From Helicobacter_J cappadocius (GTDB lineage: Bacteria; Campylobacterota; Campylobacteria; Campylobacterales; Helicobacteraceae): DNA of 64,000 bases. Below the pieces are notes generated by a model that was given only the letters and a program-made list of their open reading frames with translations, was not told where the DNA came from and searched no databases. Each line of letters begins with the position of its first letter. The first letter of the stretch is position 1. Position numbers and translations under genes: made by a program. Positions 33,967-43,228 of the stretch are shown here, piece by piece. Location: the NCBI RefSeq assembly GCF_030686155.1, contig NZ_JAUPEV010000007.1, positions 32,937 to 96,936 on the forward strand, in the 5' to 3' direction.

Positions 33967-34646
33967 AGAAATTTATTTTTTTAGTATTCTTAGGTGTGCT
34001 TAACGCACAGGTATATATCAATCAAAATGGCATATTGATAGAGCGATCTGTAAAATCGTGGATAGAGTTTAGAAATGCTAATCTGGTAAGACAGAAATAT
34101 GATTATAGCTGTGGGAGTGCTTCTTTGGCTAGTATTTTAAAATACTATTATGAGGATAGTTCTATTACAGAACGTATAATTATTGATGAAATATTGAAAT
34201 CCAAAGGCTATGATGTAAATCAAAATGAGGTCCTTAAAGAAGGAGATAATATCATCTCATTTTTGGATCTTTCAAAATATGCTATTGGCAAGGGATTTAA
34301 GGCTATCGGACTTGCTGTGGATTTTGATACTTTATCAAAGTTAAAGATTCCAGTGATTGTATTTGTGAGTATCCGCAGTATCGATCATTTCACTGTATAT
34401 AAGGGCATGGATGAGGAATATGTCTATCTAGCTGATCCTAGCTTTGGAAATATCAAGATAAAAATCGATCAATTTAAAGAAATGTTTTTTCAGCGAAAAG
34501 ACTCTAAATATCCCGGAAAAATCCTAGCTATTTTGCCTCAAAAACAAGATACCCCAATCAATAAAGACTTTATGAAAATAAAAAAAGATTCAGGCTTTAC
34601 CTATAGGCTTATCAATCAGGATTTGATACACCATCGTTTTAGATAA
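33963..34646 (+). CDS. C39 cysteine peptidase with its own Sec signal peptide
   Basis: The 227-residue product begins MKKFIFLVFLGVLNAQ, a Sec signal, so the enzyme should act in the periplasm and not as part of an ABC exporter. The C39 signature is VRQKYDYSCGSASLASIL: Gln44 (oxyanion hole) and Cys50 (nucleophile). His142 is in SIDHFTVYKG and Asp158 in VYLADPSFGN, completing the triad. C39 enzymes cut after double-glycine leaders, and two such leaders are encoded within 2.5 kb. No ABC or transmembrane domains are present. FapD of the Pseudomonas amyloid system is a comparable stand-alone C39 protein. The start overlaps the barrel gene's stop. A terminator follows. Confidence 0.85.
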   Translation: MKKFIFLVFLGVLNAQVYINQNGILIERSVKSWIEFRNANLVRQKYDYSCGSASLASILKYYYEDSSITERIIIDEILKSKGYDVNQNEVLKEGDNIISFLDLSKYAIGKGFKAIGLAVDFDTLSKLKIPVIVFVSIRSIDHFTVYKGMDEEYVYLADPSFGNIKIKIDQFKEMFFQRKDSKYPGKILAILPQKQDTPINKDFMKIKKDSGFTYRLINQDLIHHRFR

Positions 34647-34697
34647 TTAAAATTTATATAAATTGTATTTATATTATCGTAAGAAAGTCTAAAGATT

Positions 34698-34720
34698 ATT
34701 CTAGGGGAATCCCCTAGAAT
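34698..34720. terminator. Hairpin between the C39 gene and the convergent oxidoreductase gene
   Basis: Perfect 10-bp inverted arms ATTCTAGGGG/CCCCTAGAAT with a 3-nt loop lie between two convergent genes. Neither side has a strong T-run, but location and stability suggest termination of one or both. Confidence 0.6.
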
Positions 34721-34737
34721 TTCATGTTAAAGATTGA

Positions 34738-35334
34738 TTATTTTCTAGAGTCTTTGAAATCATGAATCACACTAACACTGCCTTTTATATCGCTAAGTAT
34801 CGCACAAGCAGTTTCTGCAGCACTTCCTAACGCACAAGAGACCATAGAGGTTACTCCAGAGGCGATTCCTGCAACATATACCCCATCTTTGATAAGATTT
34901 CTACCGGTATGCTTGAGCTTTATTTTTCCGGGTTTTGGCATCAGGTCATGAGGCTCTATAAATTCTTCTAAACCTTTTATGTCGCATTCACTAGCACCAG
35001 TTGCGATAACTGCATATTCTGCGTTAAATTCTCCTTGAGTACTTTTGATAACTAAAGCCCCATTATTTCCTGAAATTTCAGTAGCTTTTGCGTTGATGTA
35101 GCTAATTTTTGTAAAACTTGTTATCTGATTTTTTATATGCGAAATAATTTCTTCACCTTTTATTGCTTTTGGAAAGAATGGCACATTATACACTTCAGCT
35201 TTTAAAATATCTGCTTTTCCTTCATCGATAATTGTGATTTCAAAATCCAAGTCTTTATTAATAGCTGATGCCAAAATGAGTGCTGTGTTTAGCCCTGCGA
35301 TACTTCCACCGATGATGATAATTTTCTTTTTCAT
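34738..35334 (-). CDS. Small FAD-dependent NAD(P) oxidoreductase, thioredoxin-reductase-like
   Basis: The 198-residue flavoprotein has an N-terminal FAD-binding fold (KKIIIIGGSIAGLNTALIL), a second nucleotide-binding strand (YAVIATGAS) and the late FAD motif GVYVAGIASGVTSMVSCALGSA. No CxxC redox centre is evident, and the protein is much shorter than true thioredoxin reductase (about 310). It may be a degenerate or specialised relative such as those found beside sulfur genes. It lies 27 nt after a TauE/SafE permease gene and may act with it, which is inference. SD GGACTTT is weak. Confidence 0.75.
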   Translation of the reverse strand: MKKKIIIIGGSIAGLNTALILASAINKDLDFEITIIDEGKADILKAEVYNVPFFPKAIKGEEIISHIKNQITSFTKISYINAKATEISGNNGALVIKSTQGEFNAEYAVIATGASECDIKGLEEFIEPHDLMPKPGKIKLKHTGRNLIKDGVYVAGIASGVTSMVSCALGSAAETACAILSDIKGSVSVIHDFKDSRK

Positions 35335-35361
35335 TTTAAAGTCCTTTGATATAAAATTTGG

Positions 35362-36165
35362 TTAGCCCGTAATCAGCTTGTAGGCTGTAACGAGCATAGA
35401 GAGCATATAAATGCTAAGTAAAGCTATTCTGTGGATTTTTCCACTGGATATTTCGATAAGCTTTATGCCTATCCATACTCCCATCATCGATGCGATACCT
35501 ATGTAAAATCCTGCATACAATACTGCTGTGTCAATCACATTTTGGTTGTGCAGTGAAATAGTCCCTGAAATGGAAGCAAAGATCACAAAAAACAAACTTG
35601 CTGGAACGGCTTGTTTGGATTGATAGCCTAAATAATATCCTAAAATTGGCACCATCAGCAATCCCCCTCCAATTCCTAAAGAAATAGCAAAAACTCCTGT
35701 GAGTGCCCCTGCTAAGATCAAAATGAGATTTCTTTGTAGTGGGGATGTTGCTGGAGGGTTGTTATTTACAGAACTTTTAACTTTAAAGGCGTATTTAATA
35801 AAGGAATAAAAGGTGATACATAAAAATAAAATCTTGAGTGTTTCAGAACTTACATTTCCAAGCACTATTCCACTAAAACTTGCACCAATAAGCCCTCCTA
35901 TACCTGCATAAATTCCGTCTTTTACAATCAAAAGACCTTTTTTGTAGTTGATAAAAGAACCAAAAACAGAGGAAAAAATCATTTGCATCACAGAAATACC
36001 GATAGCATGTTGCATAGGGTATTTTAATACAAGCATCAAAGGTACAATAATAGTGCCTCCTCCTATTCCAAAAAACCCCGCTGCTATTCCTGAGATCAGC
36101 CCCACGCATATGTAAATCAAAATATCTAAATGTGTTCCACTCTGAATTAAAGTATCTAGTTCCAT
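35362..36165 (-). CDS. TauE/SafE family sulfite or sulfonate exporter
   Basis: The 267-residue inner-membrane protein has about eight helices in two repeats. The signature is GIAAGFFGIGGGTIIVPLMLVL, repeated as TGVFAISLGIGGGLLMVPIL. Family members export sulfite, sulfoacetate or related anions, or take part in sulfur assimilation. The precise substrate cannot be read from sequence. It begins the two-gene set with the FAD oxidoreductase. Confidence 0.85.
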   Translation of the reverse strand: MELDTLIQSGTHLDILIYICVGLISGIAAGFFGIGGGTIIVPLMLVLKYPMQHAIGISVMQMIFSSVFGSFINYKKGLLIVKDGIYAGIGGLIGASFSGIVLGNVSSETLKILFLCITFYSFIKYAFKVKSSVNNNPPATSPLQRNLILILAGALTGVFAISLGIGGGLLMVPILGYYLGYQSKQAVPASLFFVIFASISGTISLHNQNVIDTAVLYAGFYIGIASMMGVWIGIKLIEISSGKIHRIALLSIYMLSMLVTAYKLITG

Positions 36166-36304
36166 TTGAAATTTTCCTATTTTTTTATGTGTTATTATGC
36201 GATTTTAAAGTTATAAATACTTTAAAATTTTATATATTTTATTTTATGGATTGATTTTTGCTTTATTTGGAGTAGTTGTACATAAGGATATATGAGGGAA
36301 TCTA

Positions 36305-37087
36305 ATGAATGTTAGTTATTGTAATCGATATATTCAGATAGAGTTATTTCAAGAAAGTGAGCTATTTGAAAAAATAATGAGATATTCTAGCAAATATTTT
36401 TCAGAACACTACAGGCTATCTTCGTCTATTTTGATTCTTGATGATGGGGAGAGATTTAAGAAGGATTATCTGATAAATTGGGCTTATCACGCTAGTTTGG
36501 AAGAGGAGAAGAGTCATCTTGATGCTGTATTATTGCATACTCACTTACCTATTCGTATCAAAATACTCAAAAAAAATGATGTTTTGCAGAAGGTAAAAGT
36601 TTCATTGCGAGTGGTCGGACTTGATAAAGTGATCTTAACTCTTGAAAAGAAGAACGCACTAGCTAGACGTTATTTAAAAAATTTATTTGGCGTTTATTGT
36701 GATTTTGAGTGTGAAAATGAAATTCATCTCAAGGCAAGAGGAGATGAATTTTGGGAACATATTATGAACCTTATTAGTTCTAAAATTATCCATAATGTGG
36801 CGATTGATTTTGATTATAAAGGATTTTTTGGAAAAAAATTTGACTCTTCTTTTCTTACCGAAGATGAATGCAATCTTAGAGGATATTATCTTGAGTTAGA
36901 GTCCAGATTTGATGATGATTTTCAGAGTGTTAAAAAACGTTATTTGAGCTTGGCTCGTACTTATCATCCAGATAATGTCTATGGGAGAGATGAAGCAATT
37001 GTTCAAGATTATCACGATCGTTTTACTAGGATTAATGAGGCTTATGAGGCTATAAAAAAATCTCAAAAAATATTTCTTGAGGTTTGA
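36305..37087 (+). CDS. DnaJ-domain protein with C-terminal J domain
   Basis: The 260-residue protein has an uncharacterised N-terminal 180 residues and a J domain at about 195-255 (VKKRYLSLARTYHPDNVYG), with the HPD tripeptide that stimulates DnaK. Placement of the J domain at the C-terminus is unlike DnaJ or CbpA but is familiar from a conserved Campylobacterota protein. It should be a cytosolic DnaK co-chaperone with a dedicated substrate-recognition N-terminus. The next small gene starts immediately after the stop. Confidence 0.8.
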   Translation: MNVSYCNRYIQIELFQESELFEKIMRYSSKYFSEHYRLSSSILILDDGERFKKDYLINWAYHASLEEEKSHLDAVLLHTHLPIRIKILKKNDVLQKVKVSLRVVGLDKVILTLEKKNALARRYLKNLFGVYCDFECENEIHLKARGDEFWEHIMNLISSKIIHNVAIDFDYKGFFGKKFDSSFLTEDECNLRGYYLELESRFDDDFQSVKKRYLSLARTYHPDNVYGRDEAIVQDYHDRFTRINEAYEAIKKSQKIFLEV

Positions 37088-37195
37088 ATGAGCGAGATTT
37101 TGTCCTATGTCCTCATCTTTTTGATAGGGGTTATATCCTATTTTATAGGGTTTGATGCTGTGTATGGATATATGAAATTTTATTCTTATCTCTAG
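37088..37195 (+). CDS. Small membrane protein, 35 aa
   Basis: A short frame starts at ATG 37088, directly after the J-domain gene's stop codon, so translation could be coupled. The peptide MSEILSYVLIFLIGVISYFI continues to YSYL and has a single transmembrane helix. I do not recognise it. The ordinary alternative is that it is noncoding; conservation in related genomes would decide. Confidence 0.45.
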   Translation: MSEILSYVLIFLIGVISYFIGFDAVYGYMKFYSYL

Positions 37196-37237
37196 TTTGA
37201 TACAATACATTAAAAATTAAAATTAAAGAATCCAAAT

Positions 37238-38089
37238 ATGAATCCACCTATATCTAAAATAGGGGTTCTTCTAAGACCTGCCACCCCTACATTAAAAGAT
37301 ACTTTTTTTGAGATACAAAAAGCATTTAACAAAAATGGCATACAGATAATTTTAGAAGATTCAAGTGCATTGATGATAGGGCTTAGTGGAATAGCTTTTG
37401 AAGATATGTGTGAAGAGATTGACGCACTTCTTTCGCTAGGTGGGGATGGGACATTGCTCTCAGCACTTCGACGTAGCTATGGGAGTAAAATACCTGCTTT
37501 TGGTATCAATATAGGACATCTAGGATTTCTTACTGCTATAAGTCCTATAGAGGTCGATAGATTTGCTGCCCTTCTTTCAAAAGGGGATTATAAAATTGAT
37601 GAACACATGATGCTTGAAGGGTGTTTAAGTACCTCTGAAGGCGAAAAAAATCTTCACGCACTTAATGAGGTTTTGATTTCAAAAAAGAATATTTCAGGAT
37701 TACTGAAAATCTATGCTAAGGTCAATGGAGAGTCTTTTAATGTGTATTATGCAGATAGCCTGATTATAGGAACACCTACTGGCTCTACGGCTTATAATAT
37801 CAGTGCAGGGGGTTCTGTGATTTATCCATTTTGTAGAAATATATTGCTAACGCCTATTTCCCCACATTCTCTCACTCAAAGACCGATGGTTTTAAATGAT
37901 GAGTTTGTATTAGAATTTGGAGTAGAAAACGATTGTGTGCTCGTTATTGATGGTCAAGAAGTAATGGAAATGAAATCACAAGATACTCTGAAAATAAAAG
38001 CAGCACAATTGAATGCACATCTCATCCAAAAAACAGATCGGAGTTACTTTAGGATATTGAAACAAAAATTCAAATGGGGTGAAGAATGA
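37238..38089 (+). CDS. nadK: NAD kinase
   Basis: NadK phosphorylates NAD to NADP. The 283-residue protein has the family motif LSLGGDGTLLSALR near residue 67-80, NIGHLGFLTA, the NEVLISKK strand, and GTPTGSTAYNISAGGSVIYP for substrate binding. Its stop overlaps the recN start by 4 nt, and nadK-recN-NFACT is an order I recall from H. pylori. Confidence 0.95.
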   Translation: MNPPISKIGVLLRPATPTLKDTFFEIQKAFNKNGIQIILEDSSALMIGLSGIAFEDMCEEIDALLSLGGDGTLLSALRRSYGSKIPAFGINIGHLGFLTAISPIEVDRFAALLSKGDYKIDEHMMLEGCLSTSEGEKNLHALNEVLISKKNISGLLKIYAKVNGESFNVYYADSLIIGTPTGSTAYNISAGGSVIYPFCRNILLTPISPHSLTQRPMVLNDEFVLEFGVENDCVLVIDGQEVMEMKSQDTLKIKAAQLNAHLIQKTDRSYFRILKQKFKWGEE

Positions 38090-39633
38090 TAAATAGACTC
38101 ATCGTCAAAAATTCTGTAGCATTTGAAAATGTAGATTTGGAATTCAAAAATGGATTTAATGTTTTTAGCGGAGCTAGTGGAAGTGGAAAATCTGTTTTGA
38201 TAGAGTCCTTGCTTGGGGCTTTTGGAATTAAAGATAGTAATGCAGATATGATTGAAGCGAATTTGGATATTGCTTTAGGTGAGTTTGGAGTGGATTTGAA
38301 TGAGTTTGGGCTTAGTGAAGAAGATATTCTTGTGCTAAGCATTCTTAAAAAAGATAAAACAAGATATTTTCTTAATCGTTATAATACTTCCAAAAAACGT
38401 TTAAGTGAGCTTGTTTCTAGGTTTGCTAAACATATTTCTTCAAAAGGTGCAGATGAGCTTAAGATGGAAAATATTTTGAGAGTTTTTGATGATTTTATCG
38501 CTCAAAATAACCCTAATCACAAGAAACTTTTGAGTGATTTTACGATTCATTATAGAGATCTTTTGAGCATACAAGAGGAATATGCTGCATTAAAAGAAGA
38601 AGAGAAAAATATCCAAAATCTCAAAGAGTTTGCCGAATTTGAAATAGAAAAAATTTCTAGTTTAAATTTAGTAGAAGGGGAGTATGAGAGATTATTAGAA
38701 CTCAAAAAAACCTTATCAAAAAAAGAAAAAATTCAAGAGAGCATTTCTGGGGCATTGGAGGCATTAGATGGAATTTCTAAGATTTCACATACACTTGCTT
38801 TGATAGGTAAAGATAGCCTGATATTTCAAGAAGGGATTTTAGAAGCACGTTCTATTATCGATGAAGAAAGAGAAAGGCTTGAAGAACTTGGAAGTCTTGA
38901 TGGAGAAGAAATGCTCAATCGTATAAGCACCCTTTCAGATATTAATAGAAGATATGGCGGAGTTTCTGAAGCTCTAGCACATTTGGAAACGCAAAAACAA
39001 AAACTTCAAGATTATCAAAATATCAGCTTCAACAAAGAGACTCTTTATAAACAAATACAATCATTGCAAAATACATGTCTTGAAATAGCTAAACAAATCA
39101 GTCTCTGTCGAAATGAATGTGTAGTGCAGTTTGAAAAAGAGATTTTAAGGTTTTGTAATCAATTGTTATTGAAGAAACCAACGATAAGCTTGAAGTCTTG
39201 TGAATTATATAATTTGGGATTAGAAAAAATTGAACTTACTTTAGAAAGTTCAAGTATTGATGTGCTTAGTTCAGGTGAATACAATCGCTTGAGATTGGTA
39301 ATAATGTGCATAGATGCACTTATTAATGGTTCTAAAGGAATCTTAGTTTTAGATGAAATTGATGCAAATTTAAGTGGAGAAGAAAGTGAAGGGGTAGCAA
39401 AAATGCTTAAAATATTGTCAAAAACTTATCAAATTTTTGCGATTTCTCATCAGCCACATATGCCAGTTTTGGCAGATTCTCATTATTTGGTTCGTAAAAA
39501 AGATACTAAAAGTGAGGTAATACTGCTTGACAAAGAAGGCAGAATCAAAGAAATGGCTAGAATGATAAGTGGAGCAAATATAACTAAAGAGGCACTTGAG
39601 TTTGCAAAAAAAAGATTAGAAGAAAGTCAATAA
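38086..39633 (+). CDS. recN: DNA repair protein RecN
   Basis: RecN is an SMC-like ATPase used in double-strand-break repair. The 515-residue product has Walker A GASGSGKSVL at about 29-38, a long coiled coil (roughly 150-350), an ABC signature LSSGEYNRLRLV and Walker B ILVLDEIDANLSGEES, then ISHQPHMPVLADSH. It is somewhat short compared with E. coli RecN (553) mostly in the coiled coil. It is flanked by nadK and the NFACT gene in one operon. Confidence 0.93.
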   Translation: MINRLIVKNSVAFENVDLEFKNGFNVFSGASGSGKSVLIESLLGAFGIKDSNADMIEANLDIALGEFGVDLNEFGLSEEDILVLSILKKDKTRYFLNRYNTSKKRLSELVSRFAKHISSKGADELKMENILRVFDDFIAQNNPNHKKLLSDFTIHYRDLLSIQEEYAALKEEEKNIQNLKEFAEFEIEKISSLNLVEGEYERLLELKKTLSKKEKIQESISGALEALDGISKISHTLALIGKDSLIFQEGILEARSIIDEERERLEELGSLDGEEMLNRISTLSDINRRYGGVSEALAHLETQKQKLQDYQNISFNKETLYKQIQSLQNTCLEIAKQISLCRNECVVQFEKEILRFCNQLLLKKPTISLKSCELYNLGLEKIELTLESSSIDVLSSGEYNRLRLVIMCIDALINGSKGILVLDEIDANLSGEESEGVAKMLKILSKTYQIFAISHQPHMPVLADSHYLVRKKDTKSEVILLDKEGRIKEMARMISGANITKEALEFAKKRLEESQ

Positions 39634-39641
39634 GGAAAATA

Positions 39642-40967
39642 ATGAAATTATGGCTACTTAAGAATATTGCGAGATTTTTGAGTGACCAAGAAATGATTCA
39701 TAACATCAAACGTATTGATGATAATTTGCTGAAATTTGAGCTTAAGGAAAAGATATTTTATTTTGATATGACCAAAGGAAATAGCGGTGTTTTCCTCATG
39801 CCAAAACCTCTTTTAGGGGCAAAAATATACAATGCACCCTTTGATGTTTTTTTGTCTAAACTTTGCTCTAGAGCTAAAATTATAAATGCAAACGTAGATG
39901 GAAATAATCGAATTTTGAAGATAGAGTGCGATCAGTTTGGCACTTATAAAAATACCAGATTTTATATTCAATTTGAATTTACAGGCAAACACACTAATGT
40001 TATTTTGCTAGATGATAAAAACATTGTCTTAGAAGCACTTAGGCATATTAATATTGATAGGAGTTCTAGGGAGGTTCGCATAGCAGAAGTACTAAAGCCA
40101 TTAGAACAAAGAAATATGGATTTTTCTGAGGAGATGAAGATTTTGAGCAATGAAGAGTTATTTGTTCAGCTTGAAAATGCTTATTTTGAAAATTTGGATA
40201 AAAAATTAAAAATAAAAAAAGAAATCATTACCAGTAGAATTTCCAAAAAAATAAAGAAATTGCAGATGCTTTTAGATGATCTTCCCAAAGAAGATGATTT
40301 GCATCAAAAGGCACAGAAATTATCACAGAGTGGAACTATTTTACTTGCCAATTTGCATCAAATACAAAATTTTGCTTCTGAAGTAAGGCTAAAGGATTTT
40401 TCTGGTTCTTATGTGTGCATTACTCTTCCTGAAGGGATTAGAACACCTCAAGAAGGTGTTAATATGATGTTCAAAGAAGCAAAAAAACTCACTCAAAAAG
40501 CCAAAAATACCCATATACAAGTTCAAAATTTAAGTGATAAAATTGATTTTTTAAAGCAAGAAAATATTTATATTCAAAACATTCAAAATATTCAGGATTT
40601 AGTCATTTTAGAACCTAAGAAGCAAAATAAGAAATCACCACCTAAATATGAAGTGATTTTTATTGAAGGAATAAAAGTTTCTATAGGCAGAAATAAATCA
40701 GAAAATCAATCCTTGCTTGAAGAAGCAAAAGCTGATGATATTTGGTTGCATATTCGAGATATTCCCTCATCTCATATGATTATCCATTGTGGTAAGGGAA
40801 AAATTTATGATGAAGTTATCCACAAAGCAGGGGAAATATTAGTAGGGATAAATTCAATTCAAACAGGAAATTTTAGTGTCGATTATACTAGAAGAAGGTT
40901 TGTGAAAATCATTGAAGGATCAAATGTGGTTTATGCCAAACATCAAACCTTTCATTATAAAAAATAA
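39642..40967 (+). CDS. NFACT/RqcH-like protein (fibronectin-binding family)
   Basis: NFACT proteins recognise stalled 50S subunits and can add C-terminal alanine tails; some were named fibronectin-binding proteins earlier. The 441-residue product has an NFACT-N region (1-180), a basic coiled coil (about 200-330) and the C-terminal NFACT-R domain (ADDIWLHIRDIPSSHMII, then HKAGEILVGINSI and VDYTRRRFVKI). It is somewhat shorter than RqcH of Firmicutes (about 570). It starts 8 nt after recN. Confidence 0.82.
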   Translation: MKLWLLKNIARFLSDQEMIHNIKRIDDNLLKFELKEKIFYFDMTKGNSGVFLMPKPLLGAKIYNAPFDVFLSKLCSRAKIINANVDGNNRILKIECDQFGTYKNTRFYIQFEFTGKHTNVILLDDKNIVLEALRHINIDRSSREVRIAEVLKPLEQRNMDFSEEMKILSNEELFVQLENAYFENLDKKLKIKKEIITSRISKKIKKLQMLLDDLPKEDDLHQKAQKLSQSGTILLANLHQIQNFASEVRLKDFSGSYVCITLPEGIRTPQEGVNMMFKEAKKLTQKAKNTHIQVQNLSDKIDFLKQENIYIQNIQNIQDLVILEPKKQNKKSPPKYEVIFIEGIKVSIGRNKSENQSLLEEAKADDIWLHIRDIPSSHMIIHCGKGKIYDEVIHKAGEILVGINSIQTGNFSVDYTRRRFVKIIEGSNVVYAKHQTFHYKK

Positions 40968-40981
40968 TTCAAGGATGAAAA

Positions 40982-41284
40982 ATGGCGATCTCACCTATTG
41001 GTAATATAACTTATATTAATCAGAATTCACAGCTCAACTCTACACAACAAGCCAACGCCATTGCAAGAGGAGATATGACAGATGTCATCGCAAGAGAGTT
41101 TGAAGATAAACTTAAAGATGTTCAAGAAGTTCGTCCTACAGAGGATTCTCAATCTGTAAATCCAGATTCAAAAGGAAATGGAGCATTTGAGGAAGAAAAC
41201 AAAAAAGAACAAAAACAAACCCAAGCTACTCAAGATGAGCAAATAGTTGTCCATAGTGAGCATATTTTGGATATTAAAGTTTAA
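40982..41284 (+). CDS. Conserved hypothetical protein, 100 aa
   Basis: The product starts MAISPIGNITYINQNSQLNS and is acidic and Gln/Glu rich (NKKEQKQTQATQDEQ), ending HSEHILDIKV. It looks largely unstructured and has no signal or membrane segment. I recall similar short proteins in Campylobacterota beside flagellar or recN genes, but no function. It follows the NFACT gene by 14 nt and converges with carA. Confidence 0.6.
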   Translation: MAISPIGNITYINQNSQLNSTQQANAIARGDMTDVIAREFEDKLKDVQEVRPTEDSQSVNPDSKGNGAFEEENKKEQKQTQATQDEQIVVHSEHILDIKV

Positions 41285-41287
41285 GAC

Positions 41288-42406
41288 CTAGATCATATCT
41301 GCAAATTGTTTGAAAAGATTGCTTGATTCTTTTGGACCAGGACTAGCTTCAGGATGGTGTTGCACTGAAAAAATAGGAGCATTTTTATATTTGAGTCCTT
41401 CTATTGTCCCATCAAATAGGTTTTTGTGGGTGATTTCAGCAATTTCTTCAATCTCTTGAGGCACTGAATAGTTATGATTTTGAGAAGTGATTTCTACGCT
41501 TTGAGTAATGAGGTTTTTTACTGGGTGATTTCCCCCGTGATGACCGAATTTTAACTTATAGGTTTCATAGCCATTTGCTATGGATAGAAGCTGATGCCCT
41601 AAACAGATTCCAAAAATTGGGATTTTTGCTTCAATGAGGAGTTTGATTTGAGATATTTCATTTTTTAGCATTAGTGGATCTCCAGGACCATTAGATAAAA
41701 ATACCCCTTTGATTTCTCCATTTTCAAATCTAGCAATGATGGAATTTGCTTCAAAATGATGAGGCATTACTTCGACCTCAAGTCCTACGGCTGTAAGTTC
41801 ATTAAGTATATTTCTTTTGATTCCAAAATCAATAGCGATGATTTTTTTTGAAGTGTTAGGTAAACCGTATTGAAAGGTGTTAAAATCAAAGGTAGAAGTT
41901 GTATGTGTGTAGGTTTTTGGGGTTGAGACTTCGGGAATGAGGTTAATATCTTGGATTTTTTTGGATTTTTTAAGAATATTTTTGAGTTCCTCAGGAGAAG
42001 ATATTTGAGTTGATGCTATCATCATCATTGACCCATTGTTGCGAATGGTTTTGGTTAATAGCCTTGTATCTACGCCAGTAATTCCCATTATGTCTTGGGA
42101 TTTTAAAAAGTTATCCAAGTTTTCTTTTGCTCTAAAATTTGAGTAAAATTCATTGTAGTTTCTTACAATAATTCCTTTGCAAAAAATTCCTCTTGATTCC
42201 ATATCTTCGGGATTTGCTCCAACAATACCAATTTCTGGCATAGTAAAAAGGATAAATTGACCTGCATAGCTAGGATCTGTGATAATTTCTTCATAACCTG
42301 TCATCGAAGTGTTGAAAACAACCTCTCCCACAGCTGTTTGACCTGATCCAAAGGCTTTTGCTTGTAAAAAAAGTCCATTTTCAAAATAAAGATAAGCATC
42401 TTGCAT
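41288..42406 (-). CDS. carA: Carbamoyl-phosphate synthase small subunit
   Basis: CarA is the glutamine amidotransferase subunit that provides ammonia for carbamoyl phosphate, feeding arginine and pyrimidine synthesis. The 372-residue protein has the CarA-specific N-terminal half (GEVVFNTSMTGYEEIITDPSYAGQ) and a class I glutaminase domain with the nucleophile Cys in FGICLGHQLLS and the His/Glu pair in SVQHHPEASPGP. It starts at the A of the upstream gene's TAATG stop/start junction, so the two are cotranscribed. carB is not in the window. Confidence 0.95.
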   Translation of the reverse strand: MQDAYLYFENGLFLQAKAFGSGQTAVGEVVFNTSMTGYEEIITDPSYAGQFILFTMPEIGIVGANPEDMESRGIFCKGIIVRNYNEFYSNFRAKENLDNFLKSQDIMGITGVDTRLLTKTIRNNGSMMMIASTQISSPEELKNILKKSKKIQDINLIPEVSTPKTYTHTTSTFDFNTFQYGLPNTSKKIIAIDFGIKRNILNELTAVGLEVEVMPHHFEANSIIARFENGEIKGVFLSNGPGDPLMLKNEISQIKLLIEAKIPIFGICLGHQLLSIANGYETYKLKFGHHGGNHPVKNLITQSVEITSQNHNYSVPQEIEEIAEITHKNLFDGTIEGLKYKNAPIFSVQHHPEASPGPKESSNLFKQFADMI

Positions 42407-42957
42407 TATAAAAACCCTTTTCTTTTAAGTTCTTCTTCGTACAATTTTTCAAAAACCAATTCATACTCATCTGTGCCCACAAGAATTTTTCTTTTGTAGT
42501 GTTTGATTTTTTCAATCACTTCATCTTCAATTTCTTCATATATTTTAGAATAAGAATCAATGGATTTAAAAATAATATTTTTGATAAGATTTTCAGATAT
42601 GCTGAATTTAATAAAACCTTCAAGACTTATCTCATCAAGTATCCTATGGGAAATATCACTGTATCTATCCTCCCAAGAAAGTAGAAAATTTTCTTGTTCA
42701 GCTATTTGACGTTTTATCATCCAAAAAAGCTGTCTTTCATCTGCACGCATGAATTCAATCTCATCAAGATTTTCCTCTAATAGACTTTTGGCTTTTTCGT
42801 CAATTTCAGCTTCTTTTTTGATATCTTCTTCCAAAATTACTCTAGCAGTATTGGCGATATTTTCAATAGGTGCTTTAAGCTCCAAGAGATTGGAATTTGC
42901 AATGTCCAATGCTATTTTATTTGCTACGTGGGATATATGTGTTAGTTTTAATTTCAT
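42406..42957 (-). CDS. DUF507 family protein
   Basis: The 183-residue, acidic, helical protein starts MKLKLTHISHVANKIALDIAN and contains EEDIKKEAEIDEKAKSLLEE and HKYKRK-like basic segments (KHYKRKILVGTDEYE). These match the DUF507 family of Campylobacterota/Aquificota, which usually lies beside carA. The function is unknown. The stop overlaps the carA start by one base, so the two proteins are made together. Confidence 0.8.
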   Translation of the reverse strand: MKLKLTHISHVANKIALDIANSNLLELKAPIENIANTARVILEEDIKKEAEIDEKAKSLLEENLDEIEFMRADERQLFWMIKRQIAEQENFLLSWEDRYSDISHRILDEISLEGFIKFSISENLIKNIIFKSIDSYSKIYEEIEDEVIEKIKHYKRKILVGTDEYELVFEKLYEEELKRKGFL

Positions 42958-43155
42958 TGGCTCACCTCTAAAATGAATTCTCTGATTTTAGCGAGTTTTA
43001 GGTAAATTTCTATTTAAAGATGTTATATCTTTGGGAAAACACCTAAAATAAGTAAAAACTTCAAATTATTAAGATTCAAAAATACAATATCAAATAAAAA
43101 TATTAAAAATATTTGTGTATATAAGTAACATATTATAAATTTATATGAGTATTTA

Positions 43156-43185
43156 TTAGACATATTTTATGATTCTATGTATAGA
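43156..43185 (+). promoter_or_regulatory. Candidate promoter of the DDAH gene
   Basis: TTAGAC (43156-43161), an 18-nt spacer and TATAGA (43180-43185) lie 44 nt upstream of the gene start. It is the best sigma-70-like match in this AT-rich gap, but weak. Confidence 0.35.
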
Positions 43186-43228
43186 ATAGATTTATATAAA
43201 TTTCAAATTCAAATAAAAAGGATTTAAG

